NCBI GenBank assembly: GCA_003702495.1
Contig: REGH01000003.1
Location: 1-63,461 of the forward strand
Direction of reading: 5' to 3'
From: Candidatus Nitrosopumilus sp.
Lineage (GTDB): Archaea; Thermoproteota; Nitrososphaeria; Nitrososphaerales; Nitrosopumilaceae
DNA: 63,461 nt
Below, piece after piece: positions 33,249-41,909 of the stretch; position 1 is the first letter of the stretch; each line of letters starts with the position of its first letter. Both the position numbers and the translations under genes were made by a program. The notes under the pieces were generated by a model. The model saw only the letters and a program-made list of their open reading frames with translations. It was not told where the DNA came from and made no database searches.

Positions 33249-34331
33249 ATGCCTGAAATTTGGTTAAATTATGGTATTACGGACGTTGTTTTGGACATTA
33301 GAGCAGAGAATTTAGAGCAAAAAATTGATTCTGATGGTAAAGTTTTAGACGATTCAGCCATAAATGAAAAACTGAGTACCATAGATTTGTCTAAACCTAT
33401 GGAACTGGTGGTTTTACATAACTCCAAATCAGTTCAGAAGATTATCTCATCTATGTTTACATTATGTGAGCAAAAATCACAGCCTTTTCCAAAAATACTC
33501 ACTGATAAAAAAATACTAAATCAAGTTAAAGCAGGACTCCCAGAGGGAAGCTCAATTAATGAATTTGATAATTTTGAAAACCCAAACTCAAATCTAGTAT
33601 TTCTAAGTGAAATGGAATTTGATGGTCTTTTTGGCTATGAAACAATTTCAACTCGTCTTATCAAAAAATTTGGTTTAGACTCTATGCTCTCAGCATATGC
33701 AAAAAGACAAGGAAATCTACCTGCTCCTGGACAATATCCTGAAAGTCTACAAGAAGCAAAGAAATTCTCTGATAATTTTGAAATTCAAGGAATTGAAATT
33801 ATTGCAAATTCTCAAGGTATTGTTGATTTTTCAATTGGACATCCTGCAGAAACAATGTCTAATACAAAGATTCTAGAATCTAATTCCATCAAGGATATTG
33901 GTCAACATAAAACAATGATAATTAGTACTGGTAAAGATGCAAGTAATGACAACCTTGGAAAATCTTTCTCATCTTTATGGAATTGCTCAAATGCCATCAA
34001 AAAAGATGGACTTGCAATTTTAGTTGCTGAATGTAAAGGCGGTTTGGGCTCTGATGCAATTCAACAATTTATTGAAGACAGATTGACTTTGGAACAATTA
34101 CGAAACCCAACCAAATATCTTAGCGGTATGGAAGATCTTTTATTCCTCTCAGAAGTGCAGAAAAATTTCCAAATCGGTCTTGTTTCAATTTTACCTGAAT
34201 TTTACGCAAAGAAATTAAACATGATTTCTCTTCCTGGAATAAAATATTCTATGGATTATATCTTGAAAACACAAGGTCCTAGACAGAAGGTTGCTGTAGT
34301 TGCAGATGGTGCTAGACTCTTACTACGGTAG
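33249..34331 (+). CDS. LarA-like (DUF2088) protein, divergent
   Basis: A 360-residue protein matching the lactate racemase LarA family in outline. The start IWLNYGITDVVLDIRAENL fits the N-terminal domain. The C-terminal half DGLAILVAECKGGLGSDAIQQF matches the ILVAEC-x-GLG signature of the LarA C-terminal domain. I do not see the nickel-pincer lysine motif or the His pair expected between them, so it may not be a racemase. No larB, larC or larE homologue is nearby. It overlaps the convergent S2P gene by nine bases. Confidence 0.6.
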   Translation: MPEIWLNYGITDVVLDIRAENLEQKIDSDGKVLDDSAINEKLSTIDLSKPMELVVLHNSKSVQKIISSMFTLCEQKSQPFPKILTDKKILNQVKAGLPEGSSINEFDNFENPNSNLVFLSEMEFDGLFGYETISTRLIKKFGLDSMLSAYAKRQGNLPAPGQYPESLQEAKKFSDNFEIQGIEIIANSQGIVDFSIGHPAETMSNTKILESNSIKDIGQHKTMIISTGKDASNDNLGKSFSSLWNCSNAIKKDGLAILVAECKGGLGSDAIQQFIEDRLTLEQLRNPTKYLSGMEDLLFLSEVQKNFQIGLVSILPEFYAKKLNMISLPGIKYSMDYILKTQGPRQKVAVVADGARLLLR

Positions 34332-35429
34332 AAAATTAGGTAAGAAATCTGATGGTAGTGGTGCACATAGAATTGCTAACCCTATAATTCCAATGTATGC
34401 TAATTTCCTATTTCTTGAAAGTGGTGAAATATCATCTAATGGCATTGCACTAGGATTCCTTGAACTCATTATTAGAATTAAAATTGCCATTAACCAGTAA
34501 TTTAACAAAACTAGTATTGCCATACTGCCAAAAGTTGCATACCTGTGTAACTTTGGACCTAATAGAGTTCTGGCCATATGGCCCCCATCTAATTGCCATG
34601 CAGGTAGTAAATTCAAAAAAGTAATCAGAAATCCAATCCATGCAGCAAACATCACAGGAGTCATAAGTACTTCATGCCCTGGTCCACCCTTTCCAAACAT
34701 TGCAAGACTTGCAGTCATTAACAGCGGTTCTCCTTGTTCCCATTCCGTCAATCTTGATTCTTCAAATAATCCTGCAGCAATTTCAGGTTCTAAAATTGGT
34801 GCTGTGTATGCCCCATAAATTGAAACAATTACTGCAATTACCAATCCTGCTATTGGTCCGGCTATTGCAACATCGAACAAAATTTCTCTATTGATTGTTA
34901 ATCCTCTTGATTGAATAAATGCCCCAAATGTTGGAATTCCTATTACTGGTAAACCTGGAATAAAGTATGGCCATGTGGTTTTTAGTTTGTGAGCTTTTGC
35001 TGCAATAATGTGTCCTAATTCATGAATTCCTAAAATTCCTAGTAAAGATAATGTGTAAACTGCTGCCATCTCAAGAGGTTCTCCAATTTCCACAATTGAA
35101 TTAGTTCCTGATGTTCTATAGTATCCGTCTATCATTACAAATGCAATCACAATTGCAAATAAAGCTCTAGGGGTCCATGCAGTTTTCATCCACCTTCTTT
35201 GTTTTTTGATTGCAAATTTTTGAATTATAACAAATTTCTCCCCTTCCTTTTGTTCTAATCTGCATGCAAAACTCATGCCTTCTAACTTTCTTGCCAATTG
35301 CTCAAATTTTGATTTGAACTCAATATCCTCAATTTGGAATTCCATTGAAAATTCTGTTTTTATAAAATCACTTACATTGAATATGGAATTTACTAAAGAA
35401 ATTATATCATCTTGAGAATGTTCTTCCAT
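34323..35429 (-). CDS. Site-2 protease family membrane metalloprotease
   Basis: A 368-residue polytopic M50 protease that cuts substrates within the membrane. Zinc motif HELGH sits in span GILGIHELGHIIAAKAH, and the third ligand is in LLPAWQLDGGHMARTLLG, the family LDG motif. An N-terminal ~85-residue soluble domain precedes the first span (ALFAIVIAFVMIDGYY). About seven spans are visible, and there is no PDZ domain. Substrates are unknown; in other archaea and bacteria such enzymes release anti-sigma or membrane-bound regulators. Confidence 0.9.
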   Translation of the reverse strand: MEEHSQDDIISLVNSIFNVSDFIKTEFSMEFQIEDIEFKSKFEQLARKLEGMSFACRLEQKEGEKFVIIQKFAIKKQRRWMKTAWTPRALFAIVIAFVMIDGYYRTSGTNSIVEIGEPLEMAAVYTLSLLGILGIHELGHIIAAKAHKLKTTWPYFIPGLPVIGIPTFGAFIQSRGLTINREILFDVAIAGPIAGLVIAVIVSIYGAYTAPILEPEIAAGLFEESRLTEWEQGEPLLMTASLAMFGKGGPGHEVLMTPVMFAAWIGFLITFLNLLPAWQLDGGHMARTLLGPKLHRYATFGSMAILVLLNYWLMAILILIMSSRNPSAMPLDDISPLSRNRKLAYIGIIGLAILCAPLPSDFLPNFLP

Positions 35430-35502
35430 TCTTTATGACTAATTCTTTCCATTAAATGGTTTTTTGGTTTAAAATTAAATATTGATAGTAGTATCTCTTA
35501 GT

Positions 35503-36000
35503 ATGCAAGTAATTCTAAGACAGTTGGGTGATTGTAATATTCGACGCGCTGAGCCAAGCGATCTTATCCCAGTCATGGAAATTAATTTGAAAACACTTCC
35601 TGAACATTATTCCGATTATTTCTATGAGAGTTTGCTTGCAGAACTACCTGAAGCATTTATTGTTGCTGAAATTGGGGGAAAACATGTTGGATACATAATG
35701 TGTAAAACTGAATATGGGTTTTCAAATTTTAAAAAACTTGGATTTGTTAAAAAAGGCCATGTTGTTTCAGTTGCAGTTCTTGATGATTATCGAAAACGAG
35801 GAATAGGTAAAGCACTGGTTGAAGAATCTGTAAATGGAGTCAAATTACGAAAATGTGATGAATTCTATTTGGAAGTAAGATGTAGTAACGTTGAGGCTGT
35901 AAGGCTATATGAAAAACTCGGATTTGTAATACGACAACAACTAAACGCCTATTATCGTGATGGTGAAGATGCATATCTCATGGCCATTGAATTAACATAG
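35503..36000 (+). CDS. rimI: N-alpha-acetyltransferase, RimI/Ard1 type
   Basis: A 165-residue GNAT enzyme that acetylates protein N-termini. The acetyl-CoA loop DYRKRGIGKALV fits Q/RxxGxG/A, and the C-terminal EAVRLYEKLGFV is the typical RimI/Ard1 strand-helix. The ATG at 35503 is preferred to an upstream start at 35482, since AAATTAAAT lies 25 bp upstream. Archaeal Ard1 acts broadly on N-termini after Met removal. It is followed by a small membrane protein gene. Confidence 0.9.
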   Translation: MQVILRQLGDCNIRRAEPSDLIPVMEINLKTLPEHYSDYFYESLLAELPEAFIVAEIGGKHVGYIMCKTEYGFSNFKKLGFVKKGHVVSVAVLDDYRKRGIGKALVEESVNGVKLRKCDEFYLEVRCSNVEAVRLYEKLGFVIRQQLNAYYRDGEDAYLMAIELT

Positions 36001-36037
36001 ATAAAACCAATAAATAACTCGCATAAAATTTTCCGCC

Positions 36038-36256
36038 ATGGACAAACGTAAAGGAATGGGAATTACAATTTTTGTTCTTTGTATTGGTGGATTTTTTCTA
36101 TATGCCTACTTGTTAATGTTATCTGAATGGAGTCCTATTGTTTTACAATTATCTGTATTAATGATTGCAGGGGGAATTCTTGGAGTCGTTGCATGGATAG
36201 GATATGTAATGGCAACAACAAAACCCTCACCTGCATCAATTACTTCAGATGATTAG
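36038..36256 (+). CDS. Small two-span membrane protein
   Basis: A 72-residue protein: a short basic N-terminus (MDKRKGMG), span 1 at ~9-29, span 2 at ~37-61, and a polar tail TTKPSPASITSDD. The positive-inside rule would place both ends in the cytosol. No family was recognised. An AATAAATAAC promoter element lies ~25 bp upstream. It ends one base before the convergent trm5 gene. Confidence 0.65.
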   Translation: MDKRKGMGITIFVLCIGGFFLYAYLLMLSEWSPIVLQLSVLMIAGGILGVVAWIGYVMATTKPSPASITSDD

Positions 36257-36257
36257 T

Positions 36258-37094
36258 TTACTTGGAAATTCTTACATCTACAACTGTTTGATAATATCTT
36301 GGACCTACAGGTCTCACAATTTTTGATCCTAATATCTCTGATTTTACTGGTGAAACTTGCAAATAATGTTCTTCTGAAAGTTTTCCTGCATCTGATTTTT
36401 TATCAGCATGTATGTGTGAATAATAGTGAATTATTCCTCCATTCTTAGTTGTTTTAATTGCTGACTCCAAAAATTCATCAGATCTTTCGGGGAGTAGCAT
36501 TAACGTTCTGTCTGATTTATTTTCTAATTGCTCATTGATTATCTGTCTAGCATCACCGCTAATTGAGATAACTTCTCCAGCAAGTTTGTTTAGTTTGATA
36601 TTCCTTTCACACAAATTTGATGCAACTGGGTTGATATCCAAACTGTAAACTTCACATTTCTTCTTTTTTGCAGCAATTATTGAAAACATTCCAACTCCTG
36701 CAAACATGTTGGTCATGACTTCTCCCTCTTGAATCAAGTTTGCAATTCTATCTCTTTCAGTGGATAATCTAGGGGAAAAAAATGCATTTTGCACATCTAC
36801 GATGAATTTACACCCAAATTCTCTGTATTCTGTCTCCGTATTGTCTTCTCCTGCAATTACTTCAAGATTTCGTGTACGAAAATCCCCTTCCACTGCTGAT
36901 GCTTGATAAAATACACTTCTTACAATCTTTACATCCTTCAATAATGCCTCTCCGATAATATTTTTCTTAGGTAAGAGTGAATCTGGTATTCTTACAATAA
37001 TTATCTCACCAATCTGATCAAATGCTGAAATCAATTCTTCACTTTCTTTTGGAGACAGTATGCTTTCAAGTGATTTTTTAAGCATTCGAGTCAT
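36258..37094 (-). CDS. trm5: tRNA (guanine37-N1)-methyltransferase Trm5 family
   Basis: A 278-residue class I methyltransferase that methylates G37 next to the anticodon, or, in archaeal relatives, works in wyosine synthesis. SAM motif NMFAGVGMFSIIAAKK and SLDINPVA define the Rossmann domain, and MLLPERSDEFLESA matches the NLP-x-x-x family loop. The N-terminal D2-like domain precedes it. It is smaller than typical aTrm5a/b (~330), consistent with lack of the D1 domain, so Trm5a/Taw2 type cannot be separated. It overlaps the rli1 stop as ATGA, so the two are coupled. Confidence 0.88.
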   Translation of the reverse strand: MTRMLKKSLESILSPKESEELISAFDQIGEIIIVRIPDSLLPKKNIIGEALLKDVKIVRSVFYQASAVEGDFRTRNLEVIAGEDNTETEYREFGCKFIVDVQNAFFSPRLSTERDRIANLIQEGEVMTNMFAGVGMFSIIAAKKKKCEVYSLDINPVASNLCERNIKLNKLAGEVISISGDARQIINEQLENKSDRTLMLLPERSDEFLESAIKTTKNGGIIHYYSHIHADKKSDAGKLSEEHYLQVSPVKSEILGSKIVRPVGPRYYQTVVDVRISK

Positions 37095-38878
37095 TTTTTG
37101 TAATAGAAATTTCCAGATGATTTCTGGTCTTTATCTAATCTACTTTCTAGCTTGTTTACTCTTGGTCTGAGACTTTTTTCATCCCGTCTAAATGACATGT
37201 CGAGTGATCTTAGGAATCTATTCATTGCATCTGCTTTTGGTAGTGGTGATGTAGCTTTTCCTGTAGCACCGGACTCTCCTTCAAAAATTACCATTGTGTC
37301 TGAAATCAAATCCATCAATTGTAAATCATGATCAATGACTATTGCTGATTTTCCAAATGAACGAACAAACTTTTGTAAGAATTTTGCAACTGCAATTCTA
37401 TCTTCAACATCTAAGAATGCTGATGGTTCATCTAATGCATAAAGGTCAACTTTTTGTAAAAGACAGGATGCAACTGCTACTTTTTGGAGTTCTCCGCCAG
37501 AGAGATTCTTTACTGATTTATTGTACAGTTTTTTGATTTTTAGAGGATCAATAATCTGTTCTTCTTCAAGACTCCCTTCTATAGGACCCCCATTTGCTTT
37601 ATCTAATAACGCAACAACTTCTACATCTACATCATTTTGAAGATATTGTGGCTTGTATGCTATCTTTATTTTTTTATCAACATCACCTGAATCTGGTTTC
37701 TCAACTCCTGCGATCATTTTCATCATGGTTGTTTTACCAAGTGCGTTTGCACCCATAATTCCAAGAACTTCGCCTTTTCTCACTTTTCCAGGCTCAATTT
37801 CTACCGCAAAAGAAGGATATTTTTTTGTCAATTTTGGATAGTTTACAATTTCACTTCCTTCTTGAAATTCATCAGTAGATGTCGATGACACATCAAAGGA
37901 AAATGCCTTGTCTCTAAATCTTACATTTTCATTTGGTAGATATCCATCAAGAAAAACATTGATTCCAACTTTGGTTGAAAGAATATTTGATACAATACCG
38001 TATGCTGATGGCTCTCCATAAAGTACTTCAATGTAATCACTAAGAAAATCAAGTAAAGTCAGGTCATGTTCTACAACCATCACACTTTTTCCAATTTTTG
38101 CAAGACTTTGAATAACTCTCGCAACACCTGTTCTTTGAAAAACGTCATTATAAGATGATGGCTCATCAAAAAAGTAAAACTCTGTATCCTTAGATGCAGC
38201 AGCTGCTACCGCAATTCTTTGAAGTTCTCCTCCACTTAATTCTTTTAAGCTTTGATCAACAGAGTTCTCTAGTCCTAATTCTTTGATTAACTCTCTTGAC
38301 ACTCCTCGCTCATCATATTTTTCAATCAATTCTTTTCCAGTACCGTCAAATGCTTGTGCAATATGATGAACTTGTTGAGGTTTTATCGATGCACGAATTT
38401 GTTTTTGTTTGATTTTTTCAAAATGTTGTTTCAGTTCTGTTCCACTATAATATTTCAATATCTCATCCCATTCTGGAGGATCTTCATATCTTCCAAGATT
38501 AGGTTTTAGATTACCTGATAGGATGTTCACAACAGTACTTTTTCCCATACCGTTTCTCCCAAGTAAGCCAACTACCTCTCCTTTCTTTGGAGTTGGCAAT
38601 TTGTATAATCGAAATGAATTTGGGCCATATTGATGAATTTTATCAGTAGCTAATTCACTTGCTAAATTCACAATTGTAATTGCATCAAATGGGCATACTT
38701 TGACACATATTCCGCACCCATTACAGATATCTTCATCAATTTGGGCTTTTTTTGATTCCTCATTTAGTACAATGCAATCTGCGCCTGATTTGTTGACTGG
38801 ACAGTATTTTATGCACTCTAAACCACATTTTTTAGGCTGACAGAGTTCATGATCTAAAACCCCGACTCTATGCGTCAT
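37091..38878 (-). CDS. rli1: Ribosome recycling ATPase ABCE1/Rli1
   Basis: A 595-residue soluble ABC protein that splits ribosomes after termination. An N-terminal pair of [4Fe-4S] clusters (CQPKKCGLECIKYCPV and CNGCGICVKVCPF) is followed by two nucleotide-binding domains with Walker A GRNGMGKST and GANALGKTT, and signature motifs LSGGELQRIAVA and LSGGELQKVAVA. The hinge segment precedes the C-terminal basic tail. The length matches the family. It is the first gene of a two-gene operon with trm5. Confidence 0.97.
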   Translation of the reverse strand: MTHRVGVLDHELCQPKKCGLECIKYCPVNKSGADCIVLNEESKKAQIDEDICNGCGICVKVCPFDAITIVNLASELATDKIHQYGPNSFRLYKLPTPKKGEVVGLLGRNGMGKSTVVNILSGNLKPNLGRYEDPPEWDEILKYYSGTELKQHFEKIKQKQIRASIKPQQVHHIAQAFDGTGKELIEKYDERGVSRELIKELGLENSVDQSLKELSGGELQRIAVAAAASKDTEFYFFDEPSSYNDVFQRTGVARVIQSLAKIGKSVMVVEHDLTLLDFLSDYIEVLYGEPSAYGIVSNILSTKVGINVFLDGYLPNENVRFRDKAFSFDVSSTSTDEFQEGSEIVNYPKLTKKYPSFAVEIEPGKVRKGEVLGIMGANALGKTTMMKMIAGVEKPDSGDVDKKIKIAYKPQYLQNDVDVEVVALLDKANGGPIEGSLEEEQIIDPLKIKKLYNKSVKNLSGGELQKVAVASCLLQKVDLYALDEPSAFLDVEDRIAVAKFLQKFVRSFGKSAIVIDHDLQLMDLISDTMVIFEGESGATGKATSPLPKADAMNRFLRSLDMSFRRDEKSLRPRVNKLESRLDKDQKSSGNFYYKK

Positions 38879-38970
38879 GTGCTAGAACGGTAATCTCTTT
38901 GTTTTATACCTATTTTGGAGTAATATCCGATTTCGTTACGTTAATAATTGAGATTTTAACAATGATTTTC

Positions 38971-39087
38971 AAGCCGGCCATAGCGTTAGGGTGCGACCCA
39001 ATCCCTTTCCGAACTTGGAAGTCAAACCTGACGTCGCTGTTGTGCTACTAAGATGCGAGAGCCCTTGGGAAGCAACAGTGCTGGCAT
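38971..39087 (+). rRNA. rrf: 5S ribosomal RNA
   Basis: Typical archaeal 5S features: terminal helix GCCGGC (38973) with GCTGGC (39080), loop segment CCCTTTCCGAACTTGGAAGTCAAACCTG, and TACTAAGATGCGAGAGCC followed by TTGGGAA. The length is about 115-117 nt. No 16S or 23S lies in the window, so the gene is unlinked from the large rRNA operon, which is known in this phylum. Upstream ACGTTAATAATTG is the likely promoter region. Ends are placed to within two bases. Confidence 0.93.
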
Positions 39088-39133
39088 TTTCTAATTTACA
39101 ATCTATTAATAATGAAATTATTCAAAACAATGT

Positions 39134-39262
39134 ATGCCAAATTGTTCTGTTTGTGGAGAAATATGTGATAATGATATTAGATTGATGAATCACATGATGG
39201 AAAAACATGGCTGGAGAAATCCAAACGTTGGAAAACCTGATAGAAACAGTAGAGGTTACTAA
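39134..39262 (+). CDS. 42-residue C2H2-type zinc-finger microprotein
   Basis: The ORF MPNCSVCGEICDNDIRLMNH... to RNSRGY has C4-x2-C7, then H20-x4-H25, the geometry of a classical C2H2 finger (C-x2-C-x12-H-x4-H). A TATA-like CTATTAATAA centred ~39108 lies 25 bp before the ATG, so it is probably a leaderless gene directly after 5S rRNA. The C-terminal tail (KHGWRNPNVGKPDRNSRGY) is basic and could touch nucleic acid. It ends one base before the convergent pepA stop. It is short enough to be missed by length cut-offs. Confidence 0.7.
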   Translation: MPNCSVCGEICDNDIRLMNHMMEKHGWRNPNVGKPDRNSRGY

Positions 39263-39263
39263 T

Positions 39264-40730
39264 TTACAATTTTTGTAAATAATCTAAAATCAATCTTACT
39301 CCAAAACCTGTTGCCCCTTTGGGATTATATGATTTTTCTTTTGTAGCTATTTGTGTCCATGCAACTCCAGCAATATCCAAATGTGTCCATGGTGTATTTT
39401 CAATTGCATTTCTCAAAAATGCTGCAGCAGTTATCGTTCCTGCTGCTCTTCCTATACCCATGTTTTTCATATCTGCAACATCTGACTTTATCATATCCAT
39501 GAACTCTTGATTTAGGGGGAGCTCCCAAATTTGCTCTGTAGTATTTTTTGATGCTTCAAAAATCTTCTTTGATAACTTTTCATCATTTGAAACCATTCCA
39601 GCAACATTAGTTCCTAATGCTATGATACATGCACCTGTTAGTGTTGCAAAGTCAATAATTGCTTTAGGTGAATAATGTTTTTCTCCATATGTTAGAGCAT
39701 CAGCCAAAATCAATCTCCCTTCAGCATCTGTATTGAGAATTTCTGCAGTCTTTCCACTGTATAGTTTTATTATGTCTCCTGGTCTGTATGATTCTCCTCC
39801 TGGCATGTTTTCAACAGATGGAACTATTCCAATCACATTAATTGGTAATTTTAATTCTGAAACTGCTTTCATGATTCCTAATACTGTACAACCACCACAT
39901 TTGTCAAATTTCATTTCATCCATGTTTGCTCCAGGCTTTAATGAAATTCCTCCGGTGTCAAATGTTACAGCTTTTCCAACAAGTACAATTGGTTTTTCAT
40001 TTTTTGAACCTTTATTATGTTCTAAAATGATTAATTTTGGTTCATTTTTACTCCCTTGTCCTACTGCAGTAATTCCTCCAAATCCTTTCTTTTTTAATTC
40101 TGGTTTAGAAATGATTTTGCACTTCATTTTATTTTTGGAGATAGTCTTTGCAAAATCTGCCAGTACTGACGGTGTACATTCGTTTGGGGGTAAATTGGCA
40201 ATACTTTTTGTAAATATTGCACCATCTGCAACAACCTCTGCGGTCTTAATGGATTGAAGAACATTGTTTGATTTTGAAACAATTATTGTCAGATCTGGAG
40301 AATTTTCTTCTTTTTCAGCCTTGAATTTTTCAAATTTGTATAATCCCATCTTTGCTCCTTCAACAATCTGTGCTGAAGAAGAAATCTGATCCATGACAAA
40401 CGTAGGGGGAACAATAATTGAAAATTCTTTTAATTTCAACTCACGTGCTTTTTGAGCAATTCTCCCTGAAATCTGTCTAAAAGTGTCTTTTGTGATATCT
40501 TCTTTTCTTCCAATACCTGCAATCAAAATTCTTTGAAATTGCTTTTTACCTGTCGATGGAATAATTGATAATTTTCCTGCTTTCCCTTCTATATCTTTGA
40601 GAGATTGATTTACTGCAAATGATGTTTTTGCATCTAATTTTGGCAATCCTAAAACTTTATCTGATTTTTCTAATACAAATCCACAAAGAAGATGTGTTTT
40701 CTTTGGAGTATTTTGTACTTTGATCTTCAT
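39264..40730 (-). CDS. pepA: Cytosolic leucyl aminopeptidase (M17)
   Basis: A 488-residue M17 aminopeptidase removing N-terminal residues from peptides. The C-terminal catalytic domain has the two-metal motifs VTFDTGGISLKPGANM, MKFDKCGG and NTDAEGRLILADAL (the family signature). The N-terminal domain is the smaller regulatory part. The length matches E. coli PepA (~500). A TATA-like TAAATAAGAC is 25 bp upstream of the ATG at 40730. It usually forms hexamers. Confidence 0.95.
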   Translation of the reverse strand: MKIKVQNTPKKTHLLCGFVLEKSDKVLGLPKLDAKTSFAVNQSLKDIEGKAGKLSIIPSTGKKQFQRILIAGIGRKEDITKDTFRQISGRIAQKARELKLKEFSIIVPPTFVMDQISSSAQIVEGAKMGLYKFEKFKAEKEENSPDLTIIVSKSNNVLQSIKTAEVVADGAIFTKSIANLPPNECTPSVLADFAKTISKNKMKCKIISKPELKKKGFGGITAVGQGSKNEPKLIILEHNKGSKNEKPIVLVGKAVTFDTGGISLKPGANMDEMKFDKCGGCTVLGIMKAVSELKLPINVIGIVPSVENMPGGESYRPGDIIKLYSGKTAEILNTDAEGRLILADALTYGEKHYSPKAIIDFATLTGACIIALGTNVAGMVSNDEKLSKKIFEASKNTTEQIWELPLNQEFMDMIKSDVADMKNMGIGRAAGTITAAAFLRNAIENTPWTHLDIAGVAWTQIATKEKSYNPKGATGFGVRLILDYLQKL

Positions 40731-40974
40731 ACGTATCTATAGTTTTCATAGTCTTATTTAGATTTATGATTTGATGCAGTCTCTTAACATTTCGTAAATA
40801 AGTGTAGAAAAACCTGGTTCGTGAAGTTTCTTTAATTTTCTTATATTCAAGATTTCTTACTTTTTTTGGTACGTCATCACCAATCATAATCGTTTTTCTT
40901 TGTATCTTTTGTTTGATTTTTTTAATTTTTTTAAGTCTATTTTTAAGAATAAAATACAATCTTCATCATTGATT

Positions 40975-41002
40975 AGAAATTTTTTTAAAAAATTTTTTAA
41001 TA
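40975..41002 (-). terminator. Poly-U terminator after the DCC-family gene
   Basis: Immediately downstream of the DUF393 stop, read on the minus strand, there are runs of six or seven T (AAAAAATTTTTT then AAAAAAATTTC). Archaeal termination needs only such U-runs. Confidence 0.4.
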
Positions 41003-41003
41003 T

Positions 41004-41399
41004 TCAAATATGAACTTCATCGTTAATTTTGATAATTTTGCTATTTGTAAGCAAACTTGCTGATCTAACAAAAACTGCTTTTACAGATTTACAATCTTGG
41101 GAACACTGATCATTAATTATCTTTGTTGGGAATTTTCTTAATTTGTTTGAAAAAATTGTTTTTATGACTGGCAGTAAAGCAGATCTTCCCCCATGTGCTG
41201 TTTTCCCATCAATAAACCAAAACATATCAAGTGCTGATTCATCTAAAATTTTTTCTCTAATGTTTTTTCCTTCTTCAGTGTAATGACCTACCATCTTCAT
41301 TTTCCCTCTGGCAAAAAAATCAACAATTTTTGCAAATTTTGTGCATAAATAACACTGATTATCAAAAACCATCATTGGAAAATTATCTTCATTTTTCAT
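41004..41399 (-). CDS. DCC/DUF393 thiol-disulfide oxidoreductase-like protein
   Basis: A 131-residue protein with FDNQCYLCTKF near the N-terminus, the D-x-x-C-x-x-C motif of the DCC (DUF393) family. That family has a thioredoxin-like fold and a predicted redox-active cysteine pair. FWFIDGKTAHGGRSALLPVIKTI fits the second conserved block, in which the Gly-Gly-Ser precedes a helix. Partner proteins are unknown. No membrane span or signal peptide is seen. It may be co-transcribed with the zinc-ribbon gene upstream on the same strand. Confidence 0.8.
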   Translation of the reverse strand: MKNEDNFPMMVFDNQCYLCTKFAKIVDFFARGKMKMVGHYTEEGKNIREKILDESALDMFWFIDGKTAHGGRSALLPVIKTIFSNKLRKFPTKIINDQCSQDCKSVKAVFVRSASLLTNSKIIKINDEVHI

Positions 41400-41440
41400 A
41401 TCATAATTCTTGTGAATTTAACTAAAAATTCTTACTAATT

Positions 41441-41761
41441 CTAAACACTAGGAGTCTGTCTGTGATTTGGGAAGCATTCTCTACAATAAACAGGTCTGTC
41501 TTCTTTAGGTTTGAATGGTACTTGACATTCATTTCCGCAATCACCACATGTTGCGGTGTGCATCTCTCTTTGTCTATTGAATCTAGATCTTCCTCCAAAT
41601 CTGTCTCCACTACGTCTTTGAGGTCTGTGATTTGGGAAGCATTCTCTACAATAAACAGGTCTGTCTTCTTTAGGTTTGAATGGTACTTGACATTCATTTC
41701 CGCAATCACCACATGTTGCGGTGTGCATCTCTCTATCCTCTTCAAAAGACATATCTTTCAA
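41441..41761 (-). CDS. Duplicated zinc-ribbon protein (CxxC-CxxC family)
   Basis: A ~106-residue protein made of two near-identical ~37-residue modules. Each reads EMHTATCGDCGNECQVPF followed by a DRPVYCRECFPNH end, so each has two CxxC pairs for one zinc. A linker of Arg/Gly/Ser (RPQRRSGDRFGGRSRFNRQR) with RGG-like character joins them, pointing to nucleic-acid binding. The start may be ATG 41761 or 41752 (MSFEEDRE). The modules belong to the short CxxC-x(11-12)-CxxC family common next to cold-shock-like proteins in bacteria. Function is unknown. Confidence 0.85.
   Translation of the reverse strand: MKDMSFEEDREMHTATCGDCGNECQVPFKPKEDRPVYCRECFPNHRPQRRSGDRFGGRSRFNRQREMHTATCGDCGNECQVPFKPKEDRPVYCRECFPNHRQTPSV
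41458..41569. repeat. 112-bp perfect direct repeat, copy 1
   Basis: Identical to 41623-41734 at every base (offset 165 bp = 55 codons). It encodes one zinc-ribbon module of the 106-residue protein. Confidence 0.95.
41623..41734. repeat. 112-bp perfect direct repeat, copy 2
   Basis: Second copy of the direct repeat, separated from copy 1 by 53 bp that encode the Arg/Gly linker. Identity at synonymous sites implies recent duplication or gene conversion. Confidence 0.95.
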
Positions 41762-41909
41762 AAATTTGAAAGATTCTACAGTAATTAAACTATTGTAAAT
41801 TCTTTGAAGACTTGTGATCGATTCTATTTTCTAATTCTAAGTCCTTTGAATTTTTGTCAAAGTGTTTTAGAAGTAGATTTTTATTAAATTTGGAGTCAAA
41901 ACGATCGAT

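Noticed and set aside
38991-39185. 64-residue plus-strand ORF over the 5S rRNA gene
   Set aside because: It lies mostly inside the 5S rRNA, whose terminal helix and conserved loops are clear.
40657-40959. 100-residue Lys/Arg-rich ORF on the minus strand overlapping the start of pepA
   Set aside because: It overlaps pepA by ~70 bp in another frame, spans the pepA promoter, and its composition looks like translated AT-rich DNA; no motif is visible.
41422-41788. Other repeated ORFs on both strands across the zinc-ribbon duplication
   Set aside because: They repeat only because the DNA repeats (165 bp is a multiple of three); the Cys pattern identifies the real frame.
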